Of a stretch of 64,000 bases of DNA, positions 26,966 to 34,745 are shown piece after piece. Below the pieces are notes generated by a model that was given only the letters and a program-made list of their open reading frames with translations, searched no databases and was not told the DNA's origin. Location of the stretch: the NCBI RefSeq assembly GCF_008373755.1, contig NZ_VUJV01000004.1, positions 62,001-126,000 on the forward strand, written 5' to 3'. Source of the DNA: Nocardioides humilatus. GTDB lineage: Bacteria > Actinomycetota > Actinomycetes > Propionibacteriales > Nocardioidaceae. Within the stretch, counting starts at the first letter, position 1; every line of letters starts with the position of its first letter. The translations under genes and the position numbers were made by a program.

Positions 26966-26983
26966 ACTCGTAAAACTAGGTCG

Positions 26984-27556
26984 TCAGCGCTGCTGATTGT
27001 TGTTGGGCGCGCCGTCCCCCGAGGGGTTGCCGCCCTTCGTCCCCGGGTCGGTCTTCGGGTCGGGCTTGTCGCGCACGATCACCGGGGCCGGGTCGAGGGC
27101 AGCAGGCTTCTCCACCCCCGGCGGGTTGATCGGGATCCGGTTGTCGGGCAGCGCCGGCACGCACGTGCCCTTGATCTCTCCCGTGCCCAGGCCGAGCACG
27201 CAGGCAGCGCCCGTCGTGAAGACCATCCCGGCCTTCTGCGCCTCGTAGGCGACGTGCTGGAAGCTGCGCTTCTCCTGCAGCTCCAGGTTGAGCGCCTCCT
27301 CACGAGCCGTCAGGTCGGCGACCTGCTGCTCGAGCGCGGTCTCCCGGAAGGACGCCTGCTGCATGGAGGTGTTGAAGAGGAGCAGCCCGACGACGCCGCC
27401 GAGCATGATCACGCTGACGAAGATGACGAACGGGACCCGCGGCGCGCGGGGGCGGTTGCGCGGACGCGGGACGACGGTGAGTCGGGCGCGCTGGACCGCG
27501 ACCTCGGCCAGCCGTGGGAGTCGGGAGCGGAGCTGGGGTGCGCTGCTGCTGCTCAT
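26984..27556 (-). CDS. ftsL: FtsL-like bitopic division protein
   Basis: A 190-residue protein in the ftsL position between rsmH and ftsI. A basic cytoplasmic tail of about 40 residues precedes one membrane segment (VPFVIFVSVIMLGGVVGLLLF, 41-61) and a coiled coil with leucine-type heptads (ASFRETALEQQVADLTAREEALNLELQEKRSF, about 68-99), the topology of FtsL. The C-terminal 90 residues are Pro/Asn/Gln-rich and probably disordered, longer than in most FtsL. Sequence conservation is poor in this family, so the call rests on position and topology. It starts 3 nt after rsmH and ends 18 nt before ftsI. Confidence 0.8.
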   Translation of the reverse strand: MSSSSAPQLRSRLPRLAEVAVQRARLTVVPRPRNRPRAPRVPFVIFVSVIMLGGVVGLLLFNTSMQQASFRETALEQQVADLTAREEALNLELQEKRSFQHVAYEAQKAGMVFTTGAACVLGLGTGEIKGTCVPALPDNRIPINPPGVEKPAALDPAPVIVRDKPDPKTDPGTKGGNPSGDGAPNNNQQR

Positions 27557-27559
27557 GGG

Positions 27560-28522
27560 TTACGCCGCTCCTTCGCGGGTCCGGACTCGTTCGATGGCGC
27601 GGAGCCGCACCGAGGCGGCTCGAGGGTTGTGGGCGATCTCGTCGGCATCGGCCTGCTCCGAGCCACGGGTGACCAGGCGCAGGGTCGGCTCGTGCCCCTC
27701 GGGGACGAACGGCAGGTCCTCGGGCACGTCGGAGGCCGTCGCGGCGGCGAAGGCCCGCTTCACCAGGCGGTCCTCCAGCGAGTGGTAGGACTCGACGACC
27801 ACCCGGCCGCCGACGCCGATCGCGGCGATCGCGGCGGGGATCGCCCGCTCGAGCACCCGGAGCTCGTCGTTGACCTCCATGCGCAGCGCCTGGAAGGTGC
27901 GCTTGGCCGGGTGTCCACCCGTACGGCGGGCCGGTGCCGGGATCACGTCATAGAGCAGTGCGACCAGCCGACCGGAGTTGGTGAAGGGCTCCCGAGCGCG
28001 CTCCCGCACGATCGCGTCGGCGATGCGGCGGGCGAGCCGCTCCTCGCCGTACTCCTTCAGGACGCGCGCCAGGTCGGCCGCCTCGTAGGTGTTGAGGACG
28101 TCGGCGGCGGTCGGTCCGGTCCCGGAGTCCATCCGCATGTCCAGGGGCGCGTCGACCGAGTAGGCGAACCCGCGCTCCGGCAGGTCGAGCTGCATCGAGG
28201 AGACGCCGAGATCGAACAGGACACCGTCGACCGTGCGCAGGCCGAGGCCGGCGAGCACGTCGGGGATCTCGTCGTAGACGGCGTGCACGGCGGTGAAGCG
28301 GTCGCCGTAGGACGCGAGCCGCTCACGGCTGAGCTCGAGTGCCCGCGGGTCGCGGTCGATGCCGACGACGCGAGCCAGCTCGCACCGCGCGAGGACCGCC
28401 TCGCTGTGACCGCCGAGGCCGAGGGTGCAGTCGACGAGTACGGCGCCGGGGTGATCGAGAGCAGGCGCCAGAAGCGCCACGACCCGGTCCAGCAGGACGG
28501 GGACGTGTCGGGGATTCGTCAT
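27560..28522 (-). CDS. rsmH: 16S rRNA (cytosine(1402)-N(4))-methyltransferase RsmH
   Basis: Formerly MraW. SAM-dependent methyltransferase acting on 16S rRNA C1402. 320 residues with [18 protein letters not shown] at the N-terminus, the SAM-binding [14 protein letters not shown] near 31-44, [14 protein letters not shown] near 102-115, [17 protein letters not shown], and the C-terminal [15 protein letters not shown]. The ATG at 28522 is preceded by ACGGAG and lies 13 nt after the stop of a 57-residue membrane-protein gene, so mraZ, the small gene and rsmH form the head of the division operon. Confidence 0.97.
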   Translation of the reverse strand: MTNPRHVPVLLDRVVALLAPALDHPGAVLVDCTLGLGGHSEAVLARCELARVVGIDRDPRALELSRERLASYGDRFTAVHAVYDEIPDVLAGLGLRTVDGVLFDLGVSSMQLDLPERGFAYSVDAPLDMRMDSGTGPTAADVLNTYEAADLARVLKEYGEERLARRIADAIVRERAREPFTNSGRLVALLYDVIPAPARRTGGHPAKRTFQALRMEVNDELRVLERAIPAAIAAIGVGGRVVVESYHSLEDRLVKRAFAAATASDVPEDLPFVPEGHEPTLRLVTRGSEQADADEIAHNPRAASVRLRAIERVRTREGAA

Positions 28523-28535
28523 CTCCGTGTGGCCC

Positions 28536-28709
28536 TCAGCGCCCGAGTCCGTGAGCGATCAGCATCAGCAGGACGACTCCGGAGGAGACAGCCGCGGAGA
28601 ACACCATCCGCGTCACGGCGTCGCGTGCCAGCTCCCGCACCCGCGGCTCTGCTCCAAAAGCAGCCCCGTCGGTGGCGGCGCCGGCTGCGCTCGCATCCAT
28701 GACACTCAT
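28536..28709 (-). CDS. 57-residue single-pass membrane protein between mraZ and rsmH
   Basis: A short gene found by reading the minus strand between mraZ and rsmH. It starts at ATG 28709 with AAGGGG 8 nt upstream and ends in TGA 13 nt before rsmH. The product begins [18 protein letters not shown], continues with a charged stretch ([14 protein letters not shown]), and ends with one hydrophobic helix ([22 protein letters not shown]). Good ribosome binding site, tight spacing and a sensible amphipathic-plus-membrane design argue that it is real. Function unknown; its place at the head of the division operon suggests a divisome or cell-wall accessory role. Confidence 0.7.
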   Translation of the reverse strand: MSVMDASAAGAATDGAAFGAEPRVRELARDAVTRMVFSAAVSSGVVLLMLIAHGLGR

Positions 28710-28760
28710 CGGTTCGACCCCTTGACCCGGATGTGCTGAGAGAAAAAGACGGTGGTGCTG

Positions 28761-28870
28761 AGCGATCCGTAGAACCAGGTCCCCCGCCCGCCCCCAAGCC
28801 CCGTCTGGTGCCGGGGAAGGTGCCCCAGATGAAGTGGGAGCGGGCCAGAGACCTCGTCCTACGGATCGCT
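28761..28870 (-). ncRNA. structured leader between mraZ and the rsmH-side genes (mraW-motif candidate)
   Basis: AGCGATCCGTAG (28761-28772) and CTACGGATCGCT (28859-28870) are a perfect 12-bp inverted repeat enclosing 86 nt. A further AGGT/ACCT pair (28777-28780 with 28851-28854) continues the helix after a symmetric 4-nt internal loop, and TCTGG/CCAGA can pair inside. On the minus strand this is transcribed between mraZ and the 57-residue gene, starting 44 nt after mraZ. Actinobacteria have a conserved mraW RNA motif in exactly this genomic position, so this may be a member or analogue. Membership is inference. Confidence 0.5.
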
Positions 28871-28913
28871 ATCGAGTTGTGGTGCCTGCGTGGGCGCTGA
28901 GCCAGGCGCGTGG

Positions 28914-29336
28914 TTAGTCGTCGTCCTCGTCGAGGTCGGCGAAGTCGGCCATCGCGTCCTCCTGGAACTCCCGCCATGCCGTGGGGTTCCAGATCTCCAG
29001 TCGGTCGCGGACGCCGATGACGACGACGTCGCGCTCGAGTCGGGCGTAGTCACGCAGGTGCGCCGGGATGCCGATGCGGCCCTGCTTGTCGGGAGTGCCC
29101 TCGTCGCCACCGGCGAAGAGCACCCGTGCGTAACGGCGTGCCGACCGGTTGGTCATCGGGCGAGCGGCTGCGCGCTCGGCCTCAGCAGCAAAGACGTCGG
29201 AGGGCCAGACGACGAGGCAGTTCTCCTGACCCTGCGTCACCACGATCCCCTCCGCCAGCCGATCCCTGAACTTCGCCGGGAGGAAGAGGCGCCCCTTTTC
29301 GTCGAGCTTGGGGGTGTAGGTGCCCATGAAGAGCAT
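28914..29336 (-). CDS. mraZ: transcriptional regulator MraZ
   Basis: DNA-binding SpoVT/AbrB-fold repressor of the mra/dcw operon. About 140 residues with two tandem swapped-hairpin repeats: MGTYTPKLDEKGRLFLPAKFRDRL (the first DxKGRxxLPAxxR) and DKQGRIGIPAHLRDYARLERDVVVIG. The C-terminus is acidic (DFADLDEDDD). I chose ATG 29336 (MLFMGTYTPK) because a perfect AGGAGGT lies 7 nt upstream and it matches the family start; the frame is open further back. It is the first gene of the operon and is preceded by its own operator decamers. Confidence 0.95.
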   Translation of the reverse strand: MLFMGTYTPKLDEKGRLFLPAKFRDRLAEGIVVTQGQENCLVVWPSDVFAAEAERAAARPMTNRSARRYARVLFAGGDEGTPDKQGRIGIPAHLRDYARLERDVVVIGVRDRLEIWNPTAWREFQEDAMADFADLDEDDD

Positions 29337-29350
29337 CGGGCACCTCCTGC

Positions 29351-29395
29351 TTCCTCCACTTTCCCCCACACTACTCCACTTTCCTCCACCGTCAA
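29351..29395 (-). promoter_or_regulatory. mra operon promoter with four tandem MraZ-box decamers
   Basis: Four contiguous 10-bp repeats, on the plus strand TTCCTCCACT, TTCCCCCACA, CTACTCCACT, TTCCTCCACC (29351-29390), equal GTGGAGGAAA-type boxes on the coding strand at one-helical-turn spacing. A fifth copy, TTCCTCCACT, is at 29413-29422. TTGACG (29395-29390) and TAGTGT (29373-29368), 16 nt apart, form a promoter lying within the array. The boxes abut the AGGAGGT ribosome binding site. This fits MraZ autorepression. Confidence 0.8.
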
Positions 29396-29478
29396 CCACT
29401 TTGGGTCTGCGTTTCCTCCACTTCTGGGTCGATGCGAACGCGTGACCGCTCCGTGACCCGGAATCGACGCGGGCGGGT

Positions 29479-29555
29479 TAGGTTTCTCCGGCGCGTACCT
29501 TTGGCTCACCGCGGAATCCCCGCGTGAGGGCGCGCAAGAGACGGGAGAGACGCAC
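29479..29555 (+). promoter_or_regulatory. -10 box and leader of the moxR operon
   Basis: TAGGTT (29479-29484) is a likely -10 box 71 nt before the moxR GTG. The leader can form a hairpin with TCACCGCGG (29506-29514) against CCGCGTGA (29520-29527), one bulge. GACGGGAGAG just before the GTG provides the ribosome binding site. Confidence 0.4.
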
Positions 29556-30548
29556 GTGGACTCGCCGACTGCCGAGCAGCTGCACCACCCCACGGGCGCC
29601 GACGTGGCGACCGTTGCCCGGGTGGCGGCGCGCATCCGCGCCAACGTCGAGCACGTCATCGAGGGCAAGAGCGAGGTCGTCTCTGCCGCCCTCGTCGTGC
29701 TGCTGGCCGAGGGACACCTCCTGCTGGAGGACGTGCCGGGCGTCGGCAAGACGATGCTGAGCAAGGCCCTCGCGCGCAGCATCGACTCGACCGTGCGCCG
29801 CATTCAGTTCACGCCCGACCTGCTGCCGTCCGACGTCACGGGCGTCTCGGTCTACAACCAGCAGACCCGGGAGTTCGAGTTCCGTCCCGGCGGCGTCTTC
29901 GCCAACATCGTGATCGGTGACGAGATCAACCGGGCCTCCCCCAAGACGCAGTCGGCACTGCTCGAGTGCATGGAGGAGCGGCAGGTCACCGTCGACAACG
30001 TGACCTACCACCTCGAGCCGCCGTTCATGGTCATCGCGACGCAGAACCCGGTCGAGATGGAGGGCACCTACGCGCTCCCCGAGGCCCAGCGCGACCGCTT
30101 CATGGCGCGGGTGTCCATCGGCTACCCGGTGCCGGCGGCTGAGATCGCGATGCTCAACTCCCACACCGAGCTCAACCCGCTCGACGACCTCGAGCCGGTC
30201 ACCGACGGCGCCGAGCTCAGCAAGCTCTGCGCGATCGTGGGGCAGGTCCACGTGTCCGAGGCCGTGCAGCGTTACGCCGTCTCGCTCACCAGCGCGACGC
30301 GCGACAATCCCGAGCTGCTCCTCGGCGCCTCACCGCGCGCGACGCTCCACCTGGTCCGCGCGGCCAAGGCCTACGCGGCCCTCCACCAGCGCGACTACGT
30401 GCTCCCGGACGACGTACGGGCTCTGGTCCAGCCGGTCGTTGCCCACCGGTTGCTGCCCAGCGCGGAGGCGGCGGTCGGCGGACGCAGCACGAGCGTGATC
30501 CTCGAGGGCATCGCGGCACTCGTGCCGGTGCCCGAGATCCGTCATTGA
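29556..30548 (+). CDS. MoxR family AAA+ ATPase
   Basis: A 330-residue MoxR-type AAA+ ATPase, a chaperone-like factor for maturing other proteins. Walker A is LEDVPGVGKTMLSKALA near 57-73, Walker B is IVIGDEINRASPKTQSALLECMEE near 118-141, sensor 1 is FMVIATQNPVEMEGTYALPEAQ near 158-179, and the ATPase-lid domain follows with GASPRATLHLVRAAKAYA. Always paired with DUF58 and transglutaminase genes as here; the three form an operon (31 nt, then a 4-nt overlap). Start is GTG 29556. Confidence 0.93.
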   Translation: MDSPTAEQLHHPTGADVATVARVAARIRANVEHVIEGKSEVVSAALVVLLAEGHLLLEDVPGVGKTMLSKALARSIDSTVRRIQFTPDLLPSDVTGVSVYNQQTREFEFRPGGVFANIVIGDEINRASPKTQSALLECMEERQVTVDNVTYHLEPPFMVIATQNPVEMEGTYALPEAQRDRFMARVSIGYPVPAAEIAMLNSHTELNPLDDLEPVTDGAELSKLCAIVGQVHVSEAVQRYAVSLTSATRDNPELLLGASPRATLHLVRAAKAYAALHQRDYVLPDDVRALVQPVVAHRLLPSAEAAVGGRSTSVILEGIAALVPVPEIRH

Positions 30549-30579
30549 CACCCCGACGCGGGAGGACGAGGACCAGGCG

Positions 30580-31791
30580 ATGCGCGACGGGCTCGCAGGA
30601 CTGACCCTTCGCGGGCGGGCGTTCATCGCGGCCGGCGCGACGGCGATCGTGTGCGCCGTCCTGCTCGGGCAGTCCAACCTGACCCGGATCGGCGTGCTCA
30701 TCATCGCGCTGCCGCTCGCCTCGGCCTTCGTCATCGGCCGACGGCGCTACGCGCTCACCGCCGGCCGCGGGGTGCACCCCCGGATGGTCGCCGCCGGCCA
30801 GCCGGCTCGGATCGACCTCGACCTCGTCAACGAGGGTCGGTCGAGTGCCGGGGCGCTCCTCGTCGAGGACCAGGTCCCCTACGCGCTCGGCACTCGTCCA
30901 CGATTCGTGCTGCAGGGCATCGCGCGTCAGTGGCGACGTCGGGTCAGCTACCAGGTGCGCTCCGACGTGCGCGGCCGCTTCGAGATCGGCCCGCTGACCA
31001 TCCGCATCGCCGACCCGTTCGGCCTGGTGGAGATCAGGCGGGCGGTCCCCGGCACCGCCCCCCTCGTCGTCACCCCGCGCACGGTGGCCCTGCCGCGGAC
31101 GCCGATCGTCGGAGGCTGGAGCGGATCGGGCGAGCACCGACCGCAGGTGTTCGCCGCCGGCTCGGCCGAGGACGTCAGCGTGCGCGAGTACCGCCGCGGC
31201 GACGAGCTGCGGCGCGTCCACTGGCGCAGCTCGGCCCGGATGGGCGACCTGATGGTGCGCCGCGAGGAGCAGCCGTGGGAGGCCCGGGCGACCGTCCTCC
31301 TCGACAACCGGCTCCGCGCCCACCGGGGCCAAGGTCTCGGCTCGAGCTTCGAGTACGGCGTCGTGGCCGCTGCGTCGCTGGTCCTCCACCTCGACCAGCA
31401 CGGCTACGCCGTCCGGCTGGTGCTGGCCGACGGCTCCGGCGCCGATGAGACCTCCACCGCGGTCCTCGAGCGGCTCGCGCTCGTGAGCACCACCCACCAC
31501 GCCTCGATCGATGTCGGGTGGACCGGCGACCAGACCCGGGGCGGGTTGGTCGTGGCCGTGCTCGGCGGGATCGAGCAGCACGACGTCGTACCCCTCAAGC
31601 AGATCAGGCACGACGCCGGCACCGCGCTGGCGTTGGTGCTCGACGTCGAGCAGTGGGTCGGTCGCGGCACCCCTGATGTCGACGGGGCCCCGTCGGCGAC
31701 CGCGCTGGGCTTCCGCTCGGTGACCGTCGGCCCGCGCGACCGGCTCGACAGCGCGTGGCGTGACCTCGGGCGGGCAGGGCGGAACCGATGA
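30580..31791 (+). CDS. DUF58 domain protein
   Basis: A 403-residue protein with two N-terminal membrane segments (FIAAGATAIVCAVLLGQ and RIGVLIIALPLASAFVIG), an Ig-like stretch, and the DUF58 core with the signature SAEDVSVREYRRGDELRRVHW around 196-216 followed by SSARMGDLMVR. DUF58 proteins contain a divergent von Willebrand A-like fold and work with MoxR ATPases and TgpA-type transglutaminases; the precise function is unknown. It lies 31 nt after moxR and overlaps the transglutaminase gene by 4 nt. Confidence 0.9.
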   Translation: MRDGLAGLTLRGRAFIAAGATAIVCAVLLGQSNLTRIGVLIIALPLASAFVIGRRRYALTAGRGVHPRMVAAGQPARIDLDLVNEGRSSAGALLVEDQVPYALGTRPRFVLQGIARQWRRRVSYQVRSDVRGRFEIGPLTIRIADPFGLVEIRRAVPGTAPLVVTPRTVALPRTPIVGGWSGSGEHRPQVFAAGSAEDVSVREYRRGDELRRVHWRSSARMGDLMVRREEQPWEARATVLLDNRLRAHRGQGLGSSFEYGVVAAASLVLHLDQHGYAVRLVLADGSGADETSTAVLERLALVSTTHHASIDVGWTGDQTRGGLVVAVLGGIEQHDVVPLKQIRHDAGTALALVLDVEQWVGRGTPDVDGAPSATALGFRSVTVGPRDRLDSAWRDLGRAGRNR

Positions 31792-34169
31792 GAGGCCGTC
31801 CGGCCTTCGCCCCGGCGCTGCTCGTCGCGATGCTCGCGGCCGGCACGACCTGGGCAGCACTGCTCGCCTGGCGCGGCTTCCTCGTCGACTCCTTCTCCTA
31901 CCTCGCTCCCCTGGCCGTTACCGCGGTGATGATCGGGGCCGCCGGCGCCGTGCTGCGCTGGCTCGGCAGCCCCGCCGTGCTGACGCTGTCCGTGCAGCTC
32001 CTCGTCGCTACCGCGATGGTGAGTAGCGAGCTCGGCGGGAGCCCGATCCCGCTCGGCCCTGCCGCGAGGGAGATCGGGAGGTCGATCGACCAGGCGATGC
32101 ACTCCGCCAGCACCTATGCCGCGCCGATCGCCTCCGACGTCCCGTCGGTCTCTCCCCTGCTCTTCCTCGGCGGTGTCGTCTTCGTCGTCATCGTCGACTT
32201 CCTGGCCTGCACGCTGCACCGCGTGCCGGTCGCCGGACTCGCACTGCTGGCGATCTACTCCGTCCCGGCCGGCCTGGTGAAGACCGGGCCGAGCTGGGTC
32301 GCCTTCCTCCTCGCGGCGATCGGCTTCCTCGCGCTGCTGCACCTCGACAGCCGCGACCACCTGCTCAAGTGGGGCCGCCCGCTCGGCCCCGAGAGCAACA
32401 GCCCCTGGGCCGAGGGCAACCCGGTCAGCGACGCGATCCGGGTGGGAGCGGGCCGCATCGGCGCCGTCGCGACGGCCTGCGCCCTGGTGATCCCGCCCTT
32501 CATCCCGGTGCTCGACATCAACCTGCTCGCGATCGGTCCGGGCAACGGCGACGACAACATCCAGATCCGCAACCCGCGCACCGACCTGCGCCGCGACCTC
32601 GAGCAGTCCGAGGAGGTGACCCTGGTCCGGTTCCACACCAACGACCCCCACCCCGGCTATCTACGCATCGCAGCGCTCAACCGGTTCACCGGCGACGAGT
32701 GGAGCACCGGCGACCGCGGTGTCGCCGACGAGGACACCGCGACCGGCGCGCTCCCCGACCCCCCGGGCGTCGACCTCGACGTGCCGCGGTCGTCGTACTC
32801 CTACACCTTCGAGGCCACCCACGCCTTCGACTCGACGTGGCTGCCCACACCCTTCCCCGCCTCCTCCGTCGACGCCGACGGCGACTGGCGCTACGACCCC
32901 GACACGTTCGACTTCCTGGCCGTGCCCGACGACCTGACGACCGAGGACCTCGACTGGGACGCGACCGGCCTCGACCTGGACTTCGGCACCGACGGCCGCT
33001 TCTTCAAGGACGCCGGCCTCGACGAGGTCGCCGACGAGTTCCTCGAGGTGCCTGGCGGCCTGCCCGCGATCGTCCGCAGCCAGGCCGTGGCGGTCACGAC
33101 CGGCGCGAGCGACGACTACGAGGCCGCTCTCCTGCTGCAGGACTGGTTCCGCGAGCGCGGCGGCTTCAAGTACAGCCTGAAGAAGGCCCCGGACGGCATC
33201 GGCGGCAACGCATTTGAGGCCTTCCTCAACGCCGACGCACCTGGAGGCCGGGTCGGCTACTGCGAGCAGTTCGCCTCGGCGATGGCGGTGATGGCCCGCA
33301 TGGTCGGGATCCCCGCGCGGGTCGCGATCGGCTTCCTGGCTCCCGACGACCTGGGCAACGGCGACTTCGAATACACCTCCGACGACCTCCACGCCTGGCC
33401 CGAGCTCTACTTCCACGGCACCGGGTGGGTCGGCTTCGAACCCACGCCGGCACGCATCTCCGGCACGCCGCCCGACTACACGAGCGTCCCGGTCGATATC
33501 GACAACCCGACCGAGCCGACGAGCGACCCGACCTCGAGCGGACCGTCGCGCACCTTGTCCGAGCAGCCCACGGCGACCGTCACGACCACGCTTCCCGACG
33601 AGCAGGTCGCCGACGAGTCCAGCAGCGGCGCTGACAGCGGGATCGACTGGGTCGGGATCGTGGTGCGGGTCGGCATCGGCCTGCTCGTCCTCGCGATCGC
33701 AGCCCTCGCTCTCTTCTGGCCCCGGGTGGCTCGCGGTCGAGCCCGTGGTCGACGACTGTCCGGCTCACCGGAGGACATCTGGGACGAGCTGCGAGCGAGT
33801 GCGCTCGACCTGGCCCTCCCCTGGCCCGCCGGTCGGTCCCCCCAGCAGATCGGGATGACCCTGGTCAGCCATCTCGGCGACCGCAGCGACGACGACCGGC
33901 CCGAGCGCCCACGCACCGGACCCGATGCCGACCCCGAGGCGACCATGGCGCTCGAGCGGATCATCTCGGCGTTGGAACTGGCCCGCTACGCGCGGCCGGG
34001 CTCATCGGTGCCGCCGCCCGGGCTCGCCGACGACGCCCTCACCTGCATCGCGTCCCTCGAGGCAGGGGTCACCCCCAGCGTGGCCACCCGAGCTCGGTGG
34101 CTGCCGCGGTCGGTCTGGCAGCGACCGGTCCGCGCGGTCGCCAGCGACGACGACCTGGTCGACGCCTAG
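31788..34169 (+). CDS. TgpA-type membrane transglutaminase (DUF3488/DUF4129)
   Basis: A 793-residue membrane protein. The first about 240 residues hold six or seven membrane helices (DUF3488), then an extracellular transglutaminase core, a Ser/Thr/Pro linker, another membrane helix (IDWVGIVVRVGIGLLVLAIAALALFW, near 620-645) and a cytoplasmic DUF4129-like tail. The catalytic pair is Cys492 (GYCEQFASAMAVMARMVGIP) and His535 (DDLHAWPELYF); the third position has Glu (VGFEPTPA) where many enzymes have Asp, common in actinobacteria. Possibly modifies wall or secreted proteins. Third gene of the moxR operon. Confidence 0.9.
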   Translation: MRGRPAFAPALLVAMLAAGTTWAALLAWRGFLVDSFSYLAPLAVTAVMIGAAGAVLRWLGSPAVLTLSVQLLVATAMVSSELGGSPIPLGPAAREIGRSIDQAMHSASTYAAPIASDVPSVSPLLFLGGVVFVVIVDFLACTLHRVPVAGLALLAIYSVPAGLVKTGPSWVAFLLAAIGFLALLHLDSRDHLLKWGRPLGPESNSPWAEGNPVSDAIRVGAGRIGAVATACALVIPPFIPVLDINLLAIGPGNGDDNIQIRNPRTDLRRDLEQSEEVTLVRFHTNDPHPGYLRIAALNRFTGDEWSTGDRGVADEDTATGALPDPPGVDLDVPRSSYSYTFEATHAFDSTWLPTPFPASSVDADGDWRYDPDTFDFLAVPDDLTTEDLDWDATGLDLDFGTDGRFFKDAGLDEVADEFLEVPGGLPAIVRSQAVAVTTGASDDYEAALLLQDWFRERGGFKYSLKKAPDGIGGNAFEAFLNADAPGGRVGYCEQFASAMAVMARMVGIPARVAIGFLAPDDLGNGDFEYTSDDLHAWPELYFHGTGWVGFEPTPARISGTPPDYTSVPVDIDNPTEPTSDPTSSGPSRTLSEQPTATVTTTLPDEQVADESSSGADSGIDWVGIVVRVGIGLLVLAIAALALFWPRVARGRARGRRLSGSPEDIWDELRASALDLALPWPAGRSPQQIGMTLVSHLGDRSDDDRPERPRTGPDADPEATMALERIISALELARYARPGSSVPPPGLADDALTCIASLEAGVTPSVATRARWLPRSVWQRPVRAVASDDDLVDA

Positions 34170-34176
34170 GCCGGAG

Positions 34177-34200
34177 ACCCGCTCGGCCGATCGAACGGGT
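34177..34200. terminator. possible bidirectional terminator between convergent genes
   Basis: ACCCG (34177-34181) and CGGGT (34196-34200) with inner TCG/CGA pairs and a 6-nt loop form a short hairpin in the 31-nt gap between the transglutaminase and DUF3040 stop codons. Weak, and no T-run follows on either strand. Confidence 0.3.
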
Positions 34201-34641
34201 TCAGAAGCCGCCGCGGTCCTTGCGACGACGCCAGCGCGCCTCGACCCGGTCCATGAAGGAGCCGTGGGACCGGGTGCGCCGGGAGCGACGGCTGTGGAGC
34301 CGGCCGCCGTCGATGACGCCGAAGCCCGACGGGTGGGTGGTCGTCACGTCGGGACGCGGAGCGCCACCGGCGGTCTGCCCGCGCAGTGCGCTGAGGCCGA
34401 TCGTGGCCGAGCCGAGCATGATCACGAAGCCGACGATGCCGATCTGCCACCAGCCGCTGATCGCGCCGCCCATGAGCACGGCGATGCCGACGGCGAAGAC
34501 GAAACCCGCGAGCACGGCGCGACGACGCGCAGCCTGCCGGAGCGTGGTGCCGCGCAAGGTCGAGGCGAACTTCGGGTCCTCCTCGACGAGCGCGCGCTCC
34601 ATCTGCTCGAGCAGTCGCAGCTCCTCCTCGGAGAGTGGCAC
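34201..34641 (-). CDS. DUF3040 membrane protein
   Basis: A DUF3040 protein of about 146 residues. The family signature PLSEEELRLLEQMERALVEEDPKFAS is at the very N-terminus, followed by two membrane helices (VLAGFVFAVGIAVLMGGAISG and IGIVGFVIMLGSATIGLSAL) and a basic C-terminal tail. I chose GTG 34641, which directly precedes PLSEEEL and has GGAGG 6 nt upstream; an ATG at 34662 is in frame. Function unknown; in actinobacteria DUF3040 genes lie near dcw and dinB genes, as here. It is 104 nt downstream of dinB on the same strand. Confidence 0.9.
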   Translation of the reverse strand: MPLSEEELRLLEQMERALVEEDPKFASTLRGTTLRQAARRRAVLAGFVFAVGIAVLMGGAISGWWQIGIVGFVIMLGSATIGLSALRGQTAGGAPRPDVTTTHPSGFGVIDGGRLHSRRSRRTRSHGSFMDRVEARWRRRKDRGGF

Positions 34642-34745
34642 CTGGATCCTCCACGCGTGCATCGACGTGACGTCGGTTGTCTGAATCTTCAGTGTAAGCA
34701 GCGACCGGGGTGACCGGTAGGCCGACCTGACATTTCGTCATAGCC

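Noticed and set aside
25310-28702. 1130-codon plus-strand frame opposite ftsI, ftsL and rsmH
   Set aside because: Antisense of three well-supported genes with the same GC-bias composition.
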